Below, piece after piece: positions 40,265 to 48,434 of a stretch of 64,000 nucleotides of DNA. The first letter of the stretch is position 1, and the number at the start of each line of letters is the position of its first letter. The notes beneath the pieces are model-generated. The model was not told the DNA's origin. It ran no database searches and worked only from the letters and a program-made list of their open reading frames with translations. The position numbers were made by a program, and so were the translations under genes. Source of the stretch: Microbacterium hydrocarbonoxydans (GTDB taxonomy: Bacteria > Actinomycetota > Actinomycetes > Actinomycetales > Microbacteriaceae); the NCBI RefSeq assembly GCF_023715885.1, contig NZ_JAMBOY010000002.1, forward strand, positions 774,704 to 838,703. Direction: 5' to 3'.

Positions 40265-40902
40265 GATGTGACGAGGTCGCGCGCCATGAGCAACCGGACC
40301 TGCTCGAGCACTTGCTCCCGATGACAATGCTGCTCGTCCTGCTCGTAGCAGAACAGAGCCAGCTCCCCCGCTTGCGCAAGATCGGCGACCTCGCGAATCG
40401 CCTTGGTCGCCGCCTCTGACTGCAGCTCCTGACGGAAGCGGTCCCTGACGTCGTGCGCTAGGTCGGAATCGAGCTCTCCGTAGCCTGCGCGGTTGTCGCG
40501 CTGGTTGCCGAGCACCGGCAGGTGGACATACGCAATGCCTGCTTCGCCGAGTGCCTCCGCGAGAGCGCGCTTCGAGAAGCCGCGTTTGCGCGAGATGGCG
40601 TTGAGGCGCACGTCCACGAGCGTCTCCACGCCTCTGATGCGCAGCTTGGAAATGAAGGCGTCGAGGGTCAGACCTTCGTACCCGATGCCGGAGATGCTCA
40701 TGTGGAGTTCCTTCCGTTGACGCAGCCGATGCGCAGCCACGCGGCACCGCGAACCGCAGTACCGAGCATCGCGGCGCGCTGCGAATTGTCGGCCGCATAA
40801 CACGCAGGCGCGATTGGGCGGTCGCCGTGCGCGCAACTCACGCGCGGCCTCCGCAGCCAACGTTGACAGCTCATCCAACGATAAGCGCCCAACATCGATC
40901 AT
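40261..40902 (-). CDS. DUF488 protein with N-terminal zinc-ribbon-like module
   Basis: 213 residues. Residues 1-67 carry a helix and a four-cysteine module (CVLCGRQFAARRDARYCGSRC) ending in basic HRLRQRKE; residues 68-213 are a DUF488 domain (SISGIGYEGLTLDAFISKL, LVDVRLNAISRKRGFSK, LFCYEQDEQHCHRE). DUF488 function is unknown. ATG at 40902 fits a leaderless transcript within a palindrome; an internal ATG at 40701 with GGAAGGA upstream could also yield a DUF488-only protein. Confidence 0.72.
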   Translation of the reverse strand: MIDVGRLSLDELSTLAAEAARELRARRPPNRACVLCGRQFAARRDARYCGSRCRVAAHRLRQRKELHMSISGIGYEGLTLDAFISKLRIRGVETLVDVRLNAISRKRGFSKRALAEALGEAGIAYVHLPVLGNQRDNRAGYGELDSDLAHDVRDRFRQELQSEAATKAIREVADLAQAGELALFCYEQDEQHCHREQVLEQVRLLMARDLVTS

Positions 40903-40928
40903 GTAACGAATACTATCCGTTACATGAT
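40898..40928. promoter_or_regulatory. 31-base palindromic operator over the DUF488 promoter and start
   Basis: Arms ATCATGTAACG (40898-40908) and CGTTACATGAT (40918-40928) are perfect, with a 9-base AT-rich spacer. On the minus strand the spacer contains a -10-like TAGTAT (40911-40916), followed 7 bases later by the ATG at 40902. Confidence 0.7.
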
Positions 40929-41176
40929 GCTCCGCGAGCACGACACGGTGACTATCGGTCAGGGCGACGAAAAGGACTGCACCCGAAAGAGGGGTGAACG
41001 ATTCCGATTCGTCGCCGCGACTCGAGCTCGCCGGCGGGCGCCGGCCTCGGTTATGACCGTGAAAAGATGAACGGGCAGGACGTCGAGGACAGTGCGGCAC
41101 GGGAGGATCCTCGTCAGAGACACTGTTCGCAGCCCCTCTTGATATCGCCCAGTACCCATGCGGATAGGCTTGCGCC

Positions 41177-42331
41177 ATGAGCGCACCCACAGACGATGCG
41201 GCGACGGAACCAGTCCCCTCCCCTCGTGAGACGCACGACGAAAGCTTCGAAGCTGAGGGAGTTGAACTCCTCGACATCGACCCTCAGGACGAGATCGTTG
41301 CGACCACGTACGAGATCACTTCCTACGGTGCCGACTATGACGTGGAAGGTTTGATCCGTCGGATGAACAAGAACGACATCATCGTTCCGTCGTTCGAGCC
41401 GTCGCAGCCCGGGATTGAGGTGGGTGCCTTCCAGCGAGGGTTCGTCTGGCGAAAGACTCAGATGAGTCGGTTCATCGAGAGCTTACTGCTCGGGCTTCCG
41501 GTACCCGGCATCTTTCTCGTCAAGGATCGAGACAACCGTCTTCTTGTCCTCGACGGGCAGCAGCGGCTTCGTTCCCTCCAAAGGTTCTACGACGGCAAGA
41601 TCGACGATCGCACCTTCCGTCTCATTGGCGTACAGCCTCCCTTCGAGGGGCAGTCATATCAGGATCTCCGCCCAGAGGACCGCCGTCGTCTTGACGACAG
41701 CATCATCCACGCGACCGTGCTGCGTGACGAGTCGACCTCAGGCACACAAGATGCCGTGTACTCCATCTACGAGCGATTGAACACCGGCGGCAGCCCACTA
41801 CAACCGCAAGAGATTCGCATCGCTCTCTACGAAGGCGACTTCCTCCGAGGTATCGCGCGCCTCAATGAGGACGCGTGCTGGCGGAACCTCTACGGTCCTC
41901 GATCAACCCGGTTCCGTGACCACGAACTGATTCTCCGAGCTATCGCACTCCACGAGTGGCAGGACCAGTATCGCAAGCCGCTCAAGACTTTCCTCAACGC
42001 GTACCTCAACGATCACCGAAACGACGTTGTTGAGAGCGGATCCGGAGTCGGCAAGCTGTTCATCGACGCCGTCCATGCGACCGACTCGACGATCGGCAAG
42101 CCTGCTTTCCGACCGGAACGAGCGCTCAACGTCGCATTCGCCGATTCGGTGATCGTCGGAGTCATGCGTCGCCTAAACACAGGAAAGACCTTCGCTGAGG
42201 GTGAGCTAGAGCGCGCCTATCAGACGCTCGTAGCGGATGAGGACTTTACTGCCGCCACGACAGTCCGCACTTCGGACGAGGACTACGTAAACCTACGACT
42301 GGATAAGGCAACGGCAGCGTTCGCTGGCTAA
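41177..42331 (+). CDS. DUF262 (GmrSD-N/ParB-like) protein
   Basis: 384 residues. FQRGFVW (85-91) and LVLDGQQRLRSL (DGQQR 126-130) are the hallmark DUF262 motifs, followed by YERLNTGGSPLQPQEIRIALYEGDF. This ParB-like domain binds or hydrolyses nucleotides or DNA in GmrSD, BrxU and related defence proteins. There is no DUF1524 (HNH) half in the protein, so it is the N-module alone. It is followed after 6 bases by a HEPN gene, presumably its functional partner. Codon and base use are less GC-rich than in the flanking core genes. Confidence 0.88.
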   Translation: MSAPTDDAATEPVPSPRETHDESFEAEGVELLDIDPQDEIVATTYEITSYGADYDVEGLIRRMNKNDIIVPSFEPSQPGIEVGAFQRGFVWRKTQMSRFIESLLLGLPVPGIFLVKDRDNRLLVLDGQQRLRSLQRFYDGKIDDRTFRLIGVQPPFEGQSYQDLRPEDRRRLDDSIIHATVLRDESTSGTQDAVYSIYERLNTGGSPLQPQEIRIALYEGDFLRGIARLNEDACWRNLYGPRSTRFRDHELILRAIALHEWQDQYRKPLKTFLNAYLNDHRNDVVESGSGVGKLFIDAVHATDSTIGKPAFRPERALNVAFADSVIVGVMRRLNTGKTFAEGELERAYQTLVADEDFTAATTVRTSDEDYVNLRLDKATAAFAG

Positions 42332-42337
42332 CCTGTG

Positions 42338-42820
42338 ATGCCGAGGATATACGGCGCTGACGAGGTTCACCGTCAACAGAAGAAGCTCAACGCCGTGTTC
42401 GTCCTCATCGACGGGACGGACATCAGCGACGAAGCGCGCTCGCACTATGCCCGCTACCTTTGCATCCGGCTCGCGGGCTTCGCCGAACAATCGCTGAAAG
42501 ACCTGGTGTCCGCACACGCGCGCAATAAGTCAACAGCGACCGTCCACCGATTCGTGGAAGGGCGCATGGGCAAGCTTTGGGGAATCAACCAGACCAAGCT
42601 CAAGGAGACCCTCGACGCACTCAACCCGGAGTGGTGGGACACACTAGTCCTCAAACTCCCCGACGAGGTTGAGGCATTGCAGAGCGTGGGCAAGCTCCGA
42701 GACAACATTTCGCACGGCGGAGACAGCGGCATCAGCCTCCCCACGGTGCAGCAGTACCGAGACTCGGTCTTCCGCCTAGTCGCCTACCTATGCGATCTAC
42801 TCGATCCCAAGACCACATAG
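42338..42820 (+). CDS. HEPN-domain protein (MAE_28990/MAE_18760-like)
   Basis: 160 residues, all-helical. The RNase motif Rx4H is intact as R121-DNIS-H126, within LRDNISHGGDSGIS, the usual place for HEPN nucleases. The general layout fits the MAE_28990/MAE_18760 HEPN group, a name I give from memory. HEPN proteins are ribonuclease toxins in many toxin-antitoxin and phage-defence systems. ATG at 42338; a GTG one codon upstream is possible. It forms a two-gene operon with the DUF262 gene. Confidence 0.75.
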   Translation: MPRIYGADEVHRQQKKLNAVFVLIDGTDISDEARSHYARYLCIRLAGFAEQSLKDLVSAHARNKSTATVHRFVEGRMGKLWGINQTKLKETLDALNPEWWDTLVLKLPDEVEALQSVGKLRDNISHGGDSGISLPTVQQYRDSVFRLVAYLCDLLDPKTT

Positions 42821-43157
42821 ATTGAGCTCTAGCTCAGCAGGTGGCGCCGAGCAAGCAAGAGCTCCGCGATGGGAACGCGTCGTGAGCAAGAGGATCGGCG
42901 TACTCCAGTGTCCACCTCAAGACTCGCCCCGCCACAGCTTGGCCAGCGACGGTGACGAGACTGATCTGATGAGCCCACACCCCAGTCCCGATAGTCCAGC
43001 TGCTGTTGCGTCCGATGGCGCGACCGGCCTACTCCAAGAGTTCGCGACGGCGCTCCGCGCCGCAAGCCCCGCCTGCAAGCTGCTCATGGCGAGGTTCCGG
43101 GATGGCTCGCTCCTGAACGAGACGAAGACCTGAGTTCGCCGAGTAGAGCGGACTCCC
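42821..43157. other. Poorly coding stretch between the HEPN and HTH genes
   Basis: 337 bases. A 54-codon frame at 42969-43133 (+) ends LLQEFATALRAASPACKLLMARFRDGSLLNETKT and has some helical character, but no good ribosome site and no recognised relative. I see no other feature. Confidence 0.4.
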
Positions 43158-43736
43158 GTGCAACGCACGAAGAGAGCGGTCGCATCCCCACCACCGCAGG
43201 TCGACGCTGCCCGCGAAGACTCGCCGCCAGGTGCGACACTCGCGATCGTCGTCGCGTACGGCAATGGCGCGACACAGGCTGAGATCGCCGCGGCCCACGG
43301 GATCCACGTGCAGACCGTGCGGCGGCGGCTTCTTGAGGCGGGCGTCCTTCTTTACGATCAGAGCACCGCCCTCTCGCCAGAGGAGCAGGCTGATGCCCGG
43401 GCACGTCATGCCGCCGGCCACAGTGCCCGCGAGATCGGAAGACACCTCGGAGTCGCGCACGCGACCGTCGGGCGCTTCCTTCGCTCGCCCGAGACCACAG
43501 CGCCCACCATCACGCCGAACACGCGATTGCGGCCTGCTCGCACGTCTCCGCGCCTTCAGGATTCGCCGAGAGTGGGCGCACGCATCGGGCAATGTCGCAC
43601 GCGCGGAGCGTTCACGAGGAACTGCGCATCTCACAGATATCCGACATCCGCGGCCCGATCACGAACCCAATGTACAAGGCTGGAACACCGCTGTCTGCGG
43701 CCGAGATCTCCCGCCTCGTGCACGACTACGAATTAG
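43158..43736 (+). CDS. HTH-domain protein, possibly with a degraded end
   Basis: 192 codons from GTG. Two helix-turn-helix units are visible: AYGNGATQAEIAAAHGIHVQTVRRRLLEAGV (about 33-63) and RHAAGHSAREIGRHLGVAHATVGRFLR (about 82-108). After about residue 112 the sequence loses protein character and overlaps the next gene by 67 bases or more in another frame, so the true end may be lost by frameshift. Possibly related to recombinase or invertase tails. Confidence 0.45.
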   Translation: MQRTKRAVASPPPQVDAAREDSPPGATLAIVVAYGNGATQAEIAAAHGIHVQTVRRRLLEAGVLLYDQSTALSPEEQADARARHAAGHSAREIGRHLGVAHATVGRFLRSPETTAPTITPNTRLRPARTSPRLQDSPRVGARIGQCRTRGAFTRNCASHRYPTSAARSRTQCTRLEHRCLRPRSPASCTTTN

Positions 43737-43981
43737 GCATGCCGACGTCCGCGCTTGCCAAGAAGTACGGCGTCCACCGGGCGACGGTCCACGAAAAGCT
43801 GCGGAAAAACGGGGTAGACCCGTGTGAGCGGGTGCAGGTCCACGAGCGGGCTTCAGAAATCGAACGACTCTACGAGCAAGGTGACAGCCTCGCCACAATA
43901 GGCAAACGCTTCGGCCTGACACCCAGCAAGACTCGACGCCGCCACGATCACCATCGCACACCAAAGCAAAAACCGTGCTGA
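43670..43981 (+). CDS. Helix-turn-helix protein (right copy)
   Basis: 103 residues from ATG at 43670 (an ATG at 43592 is also in frame). Two HTH units: LSAAEISRLVHDYELGMPTSALAKKYGVHRATVHEKLRKNGV and ERLYEQGDSLATIGKRFGLTPSKTRRRH. It is homologous to the remnant at 38909-39190, so related sequences sit at both ends of the island. DNA-binding is likely; whether it is a regulator or what remains of a recombinase is open. Confidence 0.62.
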   Translation: MYKAGTPLSAAEISRLVHDYELGMPTSALAKKYGVHRATVHEKLRKNGVDPCERVQVHERASEIERLYEQGDSLATIGKRFGLTPSKTRRRHDHHRTPKQKPC

Positions 43982-44011
43982 CCTGGGGTAAATGTCCCCC
44001 TGAGTCAGCAC
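43975..44011. terminator. Hairpin between the HTH gene and tRNA-Met
   Basis: GTGCTGAC/GTCAGCAC (8-base arms) enclose an inner GGGG/CCCC pair. It overlaps the HTH stop codon and lies 17 bases from the 3' end of tRNA-Met, so it may serve both convergent genes. Confidence 0.55.
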
Positions 44012-44023
44012 GGCTCACCAGAA

Positions 44024-44030
44024 TCTGTAG
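44024..44030. repeat. Candidate right island boundary at the tRNA-Met 3' end
   Basis: TCTGTAG, matching 38765-38771. Integration at tRNA 3' ends is common, but the repeat is only 7 bases. Confidence 0.3.
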
Positions 44031-44101
44031 CAGGAGCGGGGCTTGAACCCGCGACCTCACGATTATGAGTCGTGCGCTCTCACCAACTGAGCTACCCTGC
44101 C
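44028..44101 (-). tRNA. tRNA-Met (CAU)
   Basis: A 74-base cloverleaf on the minus strand. Acceptor GGCAGGG pairs with TCCTGCT (G-U at the ends), the anticodon stem CACGA/TCGTG closes the loop CTCATAA with anticodon CAT, and the T-arm is GCGGG-TTCAAGC-CCCGC. The CCA end is not encoded. A CAU anticodon could also be the lysidine-modified Ile tRNA; Met is the simpler call. Confidence 0.92.
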
Positions 44102-44135
44102 GCACGGCATCCGCACTGCAGATGCGAATACTGCG

Positions 44136-44207
44136 AGCCCCGAGTCAGGATTGAACTGACGACCCCTTCCTTACCATGGAAGTGCTCTGCCACTGAGCTA
44201 TCGGGGC
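44136..44207 (-). tRNA. tRNA-Thr (GGU)
   Basis: A 72-base cloverleaf on the minus strand. Acceptor GCCCCGA/TCGGGGC, anticodon stem CTTCC/GGAAG with loop ATGGTAA and anticodon GGT, T-arm GTCAG-TTCAATC-CTGAC. The CCA end is not encoded. It lies 34 bases upstream of tRNA-Met, and the two are probably cotranscribed. Confidence 0.95.
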
Positions 44208-44276
44208 GTGCTGCCCCTCGCGGGGCAACCACACGAGAATACCATCACTGTGGCGTCCTCATGAAATCGAGGCGGG

Positions 44277-45602
44277 TCAGTACGAGTACCGACCCGCGTT
44301 CTCACGGAGCCACGGCAGCGGATCGATCTTCGCGCCGTTGACGATGATCTCGAAGTGCAGGTGCGCGCCGTAGGAACGGCCCGTGTTGCCGGTGTGACCG
44401 ACGACGTCGCCGACCTTCACGGTCTGCCCCGCCTTGACCTGCAGCGAGCCGTACTGCATGTGCGAGTAGTGGCTCGTGACGACCTCGCCGTCGATGACGT
44501 GGTCGATGTAGACCGTGACGCCGTAGGCGCCGCCCTGCTCGGTCGCGATGCGCACGACGCCGTCCGCGACTGCCTGGATCGGGGCGCCCTCACCGGGCAC
44601 GAAGTCGATGCCCTCGTGCAGACGGCCCCAGCGCATGCCGAAACCGGAGCTCATCCCCACGCCGACCTTGAACGGCCACTGGATGGCGGCCTCGGGGTCG
44701 TTCGTGAAGACCTCGTTGGAGTAGTTGATGCCCTCTTCGGATGCCACCTCGACGAGTGACATCGTGGAGAAGCTGTCAGAGCGGGCCAGCGACTCGTTCT
44801 GCACGTCGGACGACGTGACGAACGCCTGGATCTCATCGCTCTTGCCGCCGGTCGCGCCGGCGCCGGAGGCGGCGACCAGCGACGTGGCCGACAGCGGCTG
44901 ACCGCCCTGCACAGCGGCGACGGCCTCGGCGGGAAGCGTCATGCCCACCGCGAGCAGACCAGCAAGGCTCATGACGCCGACGGTCGCGCCGACGGCGAGG
45001 AACTTGCGCACCGGCGGGCGGCGGCGTGCGACATGTGTGGCGGCGGGGGCCTCATCGGCCGGAGCCGTCTCAGGCTCGGCGACCGGCTCCTCGGCGGACG
45101 CCGTGGGAGTCGGACCGGTGGCGACGGAGCGGAAGACCCGCGATGCGGTGGTGAACGGATCGGCGTCGAAGTCGGCCGCGTCGGGGACCGACGCCTCGGC
45201 GGCAGCCTGCTCGGCGGCGAGCTGCTCTGCGGCGGGCGGCGCTGCGGCGGCCGGCGTGTCTTCGCTCTCGACGACCTCGCCCGGGGCGGCCGCGTCGGAG
45301 TCGGCGACCTCGAGGTCGGTGGACTCGGATGCTGCGGTCGCGGCGGCGACGGCGGTCGCGGCGACGAACACCTCTGCGGTGGTCAGTCGTTCACGGGCGG
45401 CGCGGCGAGACAGCGGTGCGGCGGAGACGGGGGAAGTGTCTTCGGAGTCGGCTGCCTGTACCTCTGCCGCGGTGGCCACGATGGGCTCGGTGCGGAGTCG
45501 GCTGGACCGGCGCGTGGGCGCAGAGGCAGCCTGGGGGTTCTCGAAGGGCAAAACGAATTCTCTCGGGTTAGACGTCACGCTGGGGGGCGTTCGGGCTCTC
45601 AT
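44277..45602 (-). CDS. M23-family metallopeptidase (LytM domain)
   Basis: 441 residues. The N-terminal 190 residues are Ala/Glu-rich and disordered, then one membrane segment (FLAVGATVGVMSLAGLLAVGM) and an outside LytM domain with zinc ligands in RLHEGIDFVPG and SYGAHLHFEIIVNG (HLH). Expected to act on peptidoglycan or to regulate such enzymes. ATG at 45602. The gap to the next gene (69 bases) is too short for the c-di-AMP riboswitch that precedes some actinobacterial wall peptidases. Confidence 0.88.
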   Translation of the reverse strand: MRARTPPSVTSNPREFVLPFENPQAASAPTRRSSRLRTEPIVATAAEVQAADSEDTSPVSAAPLSRRAARERLTTAEVFVAATAVAAATAASESTDLEVADSDAAAPGEVVESEDTPAAAAPPAAEQLAAEQAAAEASVPDAADFDADPFTTASRVFRSVATGPTPTASAEEPVAEPETAPADEAPAATHVARRRPPVRKFLAVGATVGVMSLAGLLAVGMTLPAEAVAAVQGGQPLSATSLVAASGAGATGGKSDEIQAFVTSSDVQNESLARSDSFSTMSLVEVASEEGINYSNEVFTNDPEAAIQWPFKVGVGMSSGFGMRWGRLHEGIDFVPGEGAPIQAVADGVVRIATEQGGAYGVTVYIDHVIDGEVVTSHYSHMQYGSLQVKAGQTVKVGDVVGHTGNTGRSYGAHLHFEIIVNGAKIDPLPWLRENAGRYSY

Positions 45603-45671
45603 CGTTCGGGGCGACGAAAGTAACGATCGGATAAACCCTAGCCCGAGGAGGCTGGGAATGCCATGAATCGA

Positions 45672-46466
45672 TCACGTTTCCTTTCCGATGATGTCACAGA
45701 TCCGGTCATGAACCGCAGTTCCACCGGAGATGAGCATGGGTCTCGGCGTGGCGACGTCGATGCGCGACACGCGGCCGCCGGCCTCGACGACGAGCAGCGC
45801 GCCCGCGGCGAAGTCCCAGGGCTTGAGACCGCGCTCGAAGTACCCGTCGAGGCGTCCCGCCGCGACGTAGGAGAGGTCGAGCGCCGCCGACCCCGACCGG
45901 CGCAGGTCGCGCGCCATCGTCATCACGCTGCGCGTCGTCGCGAGGTCGCCGTCGTGCGTGGCCGGGTCGTAGCCGAACCCGGTGCCGAGCAGAGCTCCTG
46001 CCGGAGTCGACTCGTTGACCGAGAGTCGCTGCTCGCCGAGCCGGGCGCCCTGACCGCGCGCGGCGGTGAAGAGCTCGCCCGCGGCGGGCGAGTACACCGC
46101 GCCGGCGAGCGGCTCCCACGAGTCCGGGTCGGCGCTTCCCTGCACCGCCGCGATGCTCACCGCGTACATCGGGCTGCCGTAGGCGTAGTTCACCGTGCCG
46201 TCGATGGGATCGACCACCCAGGTGATCCCGGTCTCCCCCGACGTGGGCTCCGACTCCTCCCCGAGGAAGCCGTCGCCGGGCCGTGCCTCGCGCAGTCGAT
46301 CACGGATGAGGGCTTCGACCTCGCGGTCGGCCTCGGTGACGATGTCGGCGATCGACGACTTGGTCGCGGCGAGATGCACACCCTCCGCTCGGCGTCGCCG
46401 TGCCAGCTCGCCGGCCTCCTTCGCGATCTCCGATGCGAGGTCGCGCAGTTCGATCTCGGTACTCAC
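45672..46466 (-). CDS. Inositol monophosphatase family protein
   Basis: 264 residues. Metal-site motifs are EESEP, VVDPIDGTVNYAYG and LKPWDFAAGALLVVEAGG, complete for this phosphatase family (inositol-1-phosphate, histidinol-phosphate or related substrates). GTG at 46466 overlaps the previous gene's stop by 4 bases; longer open frame upstream lies opposite a proline-rich gene end and is not used. Confidence 0.92.
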   Translation of the reverse strand: MSTEIELRDLASEIAKEAGELARRRRAEGVHLAATKSSIADIVTEADREVEALIRDRLREARPGDGFLGEESEPTSGETGITWVVDPIDGTVNYAYGSPMYAVSIAAVQGSADPDSWEPLAGAVYSPAAGELFTAARGQGARLGEQRLSVNESTPAGALLGTGFGYDPATHDGDLATTRSVMTMARDLRRSGSAALDLSYVAAGRLDGYFERGLKPWDFAAGALLVVEAGGRVSRIDVATPRPMLISGGTAVHDRICDIIGKET

Positions 46467-47473
46467 TGCGGCGGCATCGGCGGAGCGGGCGGGTATGCAC
46501 CGGGCGCTTCGGGAGCCGGGGGCGCCGGGGGCACGCCGGGAACCTGACCGGCCGGTGCGGGCGGAGCAGGAGCAGGCGGCGGAGGCGTGGGCGAGTGCGT
46601 CGGCGCGCCGGCCTCGGGAGCGGGCGGGAAGCTCGCGACCGGGAAGGGCTGCGCAGCCGCGACGGCGAGCGGAGCCTGCTGCGGCACCTGCGCCTGGGGC
46701 ATCACCGACGGATGACCCGTGTAGTAGGCGTTCCAGTCCGGCGAACCGTCGGGCAGTACAGGCAGCGGCGTCGAACCGTCGGCGTACGTGGGCCACGCCG
46801 GAGCGGACGTGAGCGGCTGCGGCGAGCGCGCCTTCTTCGGCGCGAACAGCGCATTGAGGAGCGGGATCAGCGTGGTGCCGACCGCCGCGAGGATCGTCAG
46901 CGCGACCACGATGCGCCAGTACAGCTCGCCGTAGTCGAACGTGTGCGGGAACGTGAGGAAGAAGACCAGCATCCCGACGAGCCCGGCGAGGAACACCAGC
47001 GTCACGATGTAGATGACGCGCGTGAAGGTCGTGCGGTGGCGCTGGGCGGCCGGAGTGAAGAGTCGCACGTGCAGCAGGGCCAACTGGAGGATGCCGACCA
47101 CGAGCAGCAGCTGGAAGAATCGCTCAGCGCCGGTGAAGTACGCGTCATCCTCGGGGAGCCAGATCTTGACCGCCCCGACGAGAAGCGCGATGATCCACGT
47201 CACCATGCTCGCCAACGCCAGCCAGTCCGGTCGGTTCGGCGCGAGGCTCGCCTCGAGGATCGCGATGCCCGCGAACCCGGCGAGCAGGAGGATCGTGAGG
47301 AACGCGCGACCGATGAGTCCGTCCTGGTCTCCGATCAGCACCCAGATGACGCACACGAGCGCTGCGGCGATCAGAGCGCCGATCGCGATCCAGATCGCTC
47401 CCCGGATGAGGAGGGACAGGTTCTTCTTGTCGGCCAGCGGCTGCGGCGGCTGGGCGATCTCCGGCTGGGACAT
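46463..47473 (-). CDS. Membrane protein with proline-rich C-terminal tail
   Basis: 336 residues. Six membrane segments lie between about residues 20 and 205; the last 100 residues are rich in Pro and Ala. The family is not recognised. ATG at 47473 has GAGAGGAA upstream. The stop overlaps the inositol monophosphatase start. Confidence 0.75.
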   Translation of the reverse strand: MSQPEIAQPPQPLADKKNLSLLIRGAIWIAIGALIAAALVCVIWVLIGDQDGLIGRAFLTILLLAGFAGIAILEASLAPNRPDWLALASMVTWIIALLVGAVKIWLPEDDAYFTGAERFFQLLLVVGILQLALLHVRLFTPAAQRHRTTFTRVIYIVTLVFLAGLVGMLVFFLTFPHTFDYGELYWRIVVALTILAAVGTTLIPLLNALFAPKKARSPQPLTSAPAWPTYADGSTPLPVLPDGSPDWNAYYTGHPSVMPQAQVPQQAPLAVAAAQPFPVASFPPAPEAGAPTHSPTPPPPAPAPPAPAGQVPGVPPAPPAPEAPGAYPPAPPMPPQ

Positions 47474-47590
47474 CGCGTTCCTCTCGTTGTGCGGCGTTGC
47501 GATCATCCTTGCACGTGCCCCGTCGGATGCGCGGCGGCCGGACGCGATGCGGGAGGAATCACCTCCGATCACCGATCGGTGCAGAAGGGG

Positions 47591-48388
47591 TCAGCGTGCG
47601 GAGCGCGACGATGCGGCGGCGAAGGCGGCGATGCGCGCCTGCGCATCGGGCGTGGCCATCGCCGCACCGATCGAGCGGGCTTCCTCGCTGAGTTGCTCGG
47701 CGAAGGTGCGCTCCGGCTGCGACCGGACGAGACGCTTCGCCTGCCCGTAGGCCTCCGCCGCCCCGGCGAGCCAGAAGCGCGCGATCTCCTCGGCGCGAGA
47801 GCGGACGAGCCCGGCCTCGTCCGCGGCATCCTCTCCCCTCACCGCCTCGGCAGCGAGTCCCCAGTCGACCGCTTCGTCAGCCGTGAGAAGTCGATCCTGC
47901 AGCACGAGCTGCAGGGCTCGGCGCTGACCGACGGCCCGCGCGAGCTGCGCCGACACGGACAGGTCGGGGGTCAGCCCGATGTTCGCGTACAGGCTGCCAA
48001 GGCGAGACCGCGATCCCACCACGGCGTAATCGCTGCTGAGTAGGATGCCGAGACCGCCCCCCGCCGTCGTGCCGTGCGCCGCGACCACCACGGGCACCGC
48101 GGACTCGGTGAGCGATCGGATGCCGCTGTTGATGACCTCGGCGAGAGCCGTGATGTCGGTGCCGGCGCCCGCGGTCGTCGCCATCTCGATCACGTCGCCG
48201 CCCGCGCAGAACGACGGCCCTGCCGCGTCGATGAGGATCGCCCTGACGTCGTCGCGTGCGACGGCCTCTGCCGTGGCGTCGCGCCAGGCGTGCGCCAGCT
48301 CGGCGTTGAAGGCGTTCAGCCGCTCCGGGCGGTTCAGAGTGAGCCGGGCGAGCCCCTCGTCGACGGTGGACAGGATGACATCGCTCAT
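47591..48388 (-). CDS. Enoyl-CoA hydratase/isomerase family protein
   Basis: 265 residues with the crotonase fold. Oxyanion-hole segments are PSFCAGGDVIEM and AAHGTTAGGGLGILLSSDYAV. The specific acyl-CoA is not predictable. ATG at 48388; short gap to the FBP gene upstream. Confidence 0.9.
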   Translation of the reverse strand: MSDVILSTVDEGLARLTLNRPERLNAFNAELAHAWRDATAEAVARDDVRAILIDAAGPSFCAGGDVIEMATTAGAGTDITALAEVINSGIRSLTESAVPVVVAAHGTTAGGGLGILLSSDYAVVGSRSRLGSLYANIGLTPDLSVSAQLARAVGQRRALQLVLQDRLLTADEAVDWGLAAEAVRGEDAADEAGLVRSRAEEIARFWLAGAAEAYGQAKRLVRSQPERTFAEQLSEEARSIGAAMATPDAQARIAAFAAASSRSAR

Positions 48389-48434
48389 GGCTTCTCCTTC
48401 GAGCACAGGACGTATGCCCCCAGGCTAACCGCGA

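Noticed and set aside
42822..43133. A 103-codon TTG-initiated gene after the HEPN gene
   Set aside because: Unusual start, no ribosome site, low-complexity Ser/Pro/Ala sequence; only its last 30 residues look protein-like, so I left it as a doubtful frame inside an intergenic entry.
38765..44030. Island as an intact prophage or integrative element
   Set aside because: No integrase, replication, capsid or conjugation gene is present, only HTH fragments.
45603..45671. Possible c-di-AMP riboswitch before the M23 peptidase gene
   Set aside because: The gap is only 69 bases and shows none of the expected structure.
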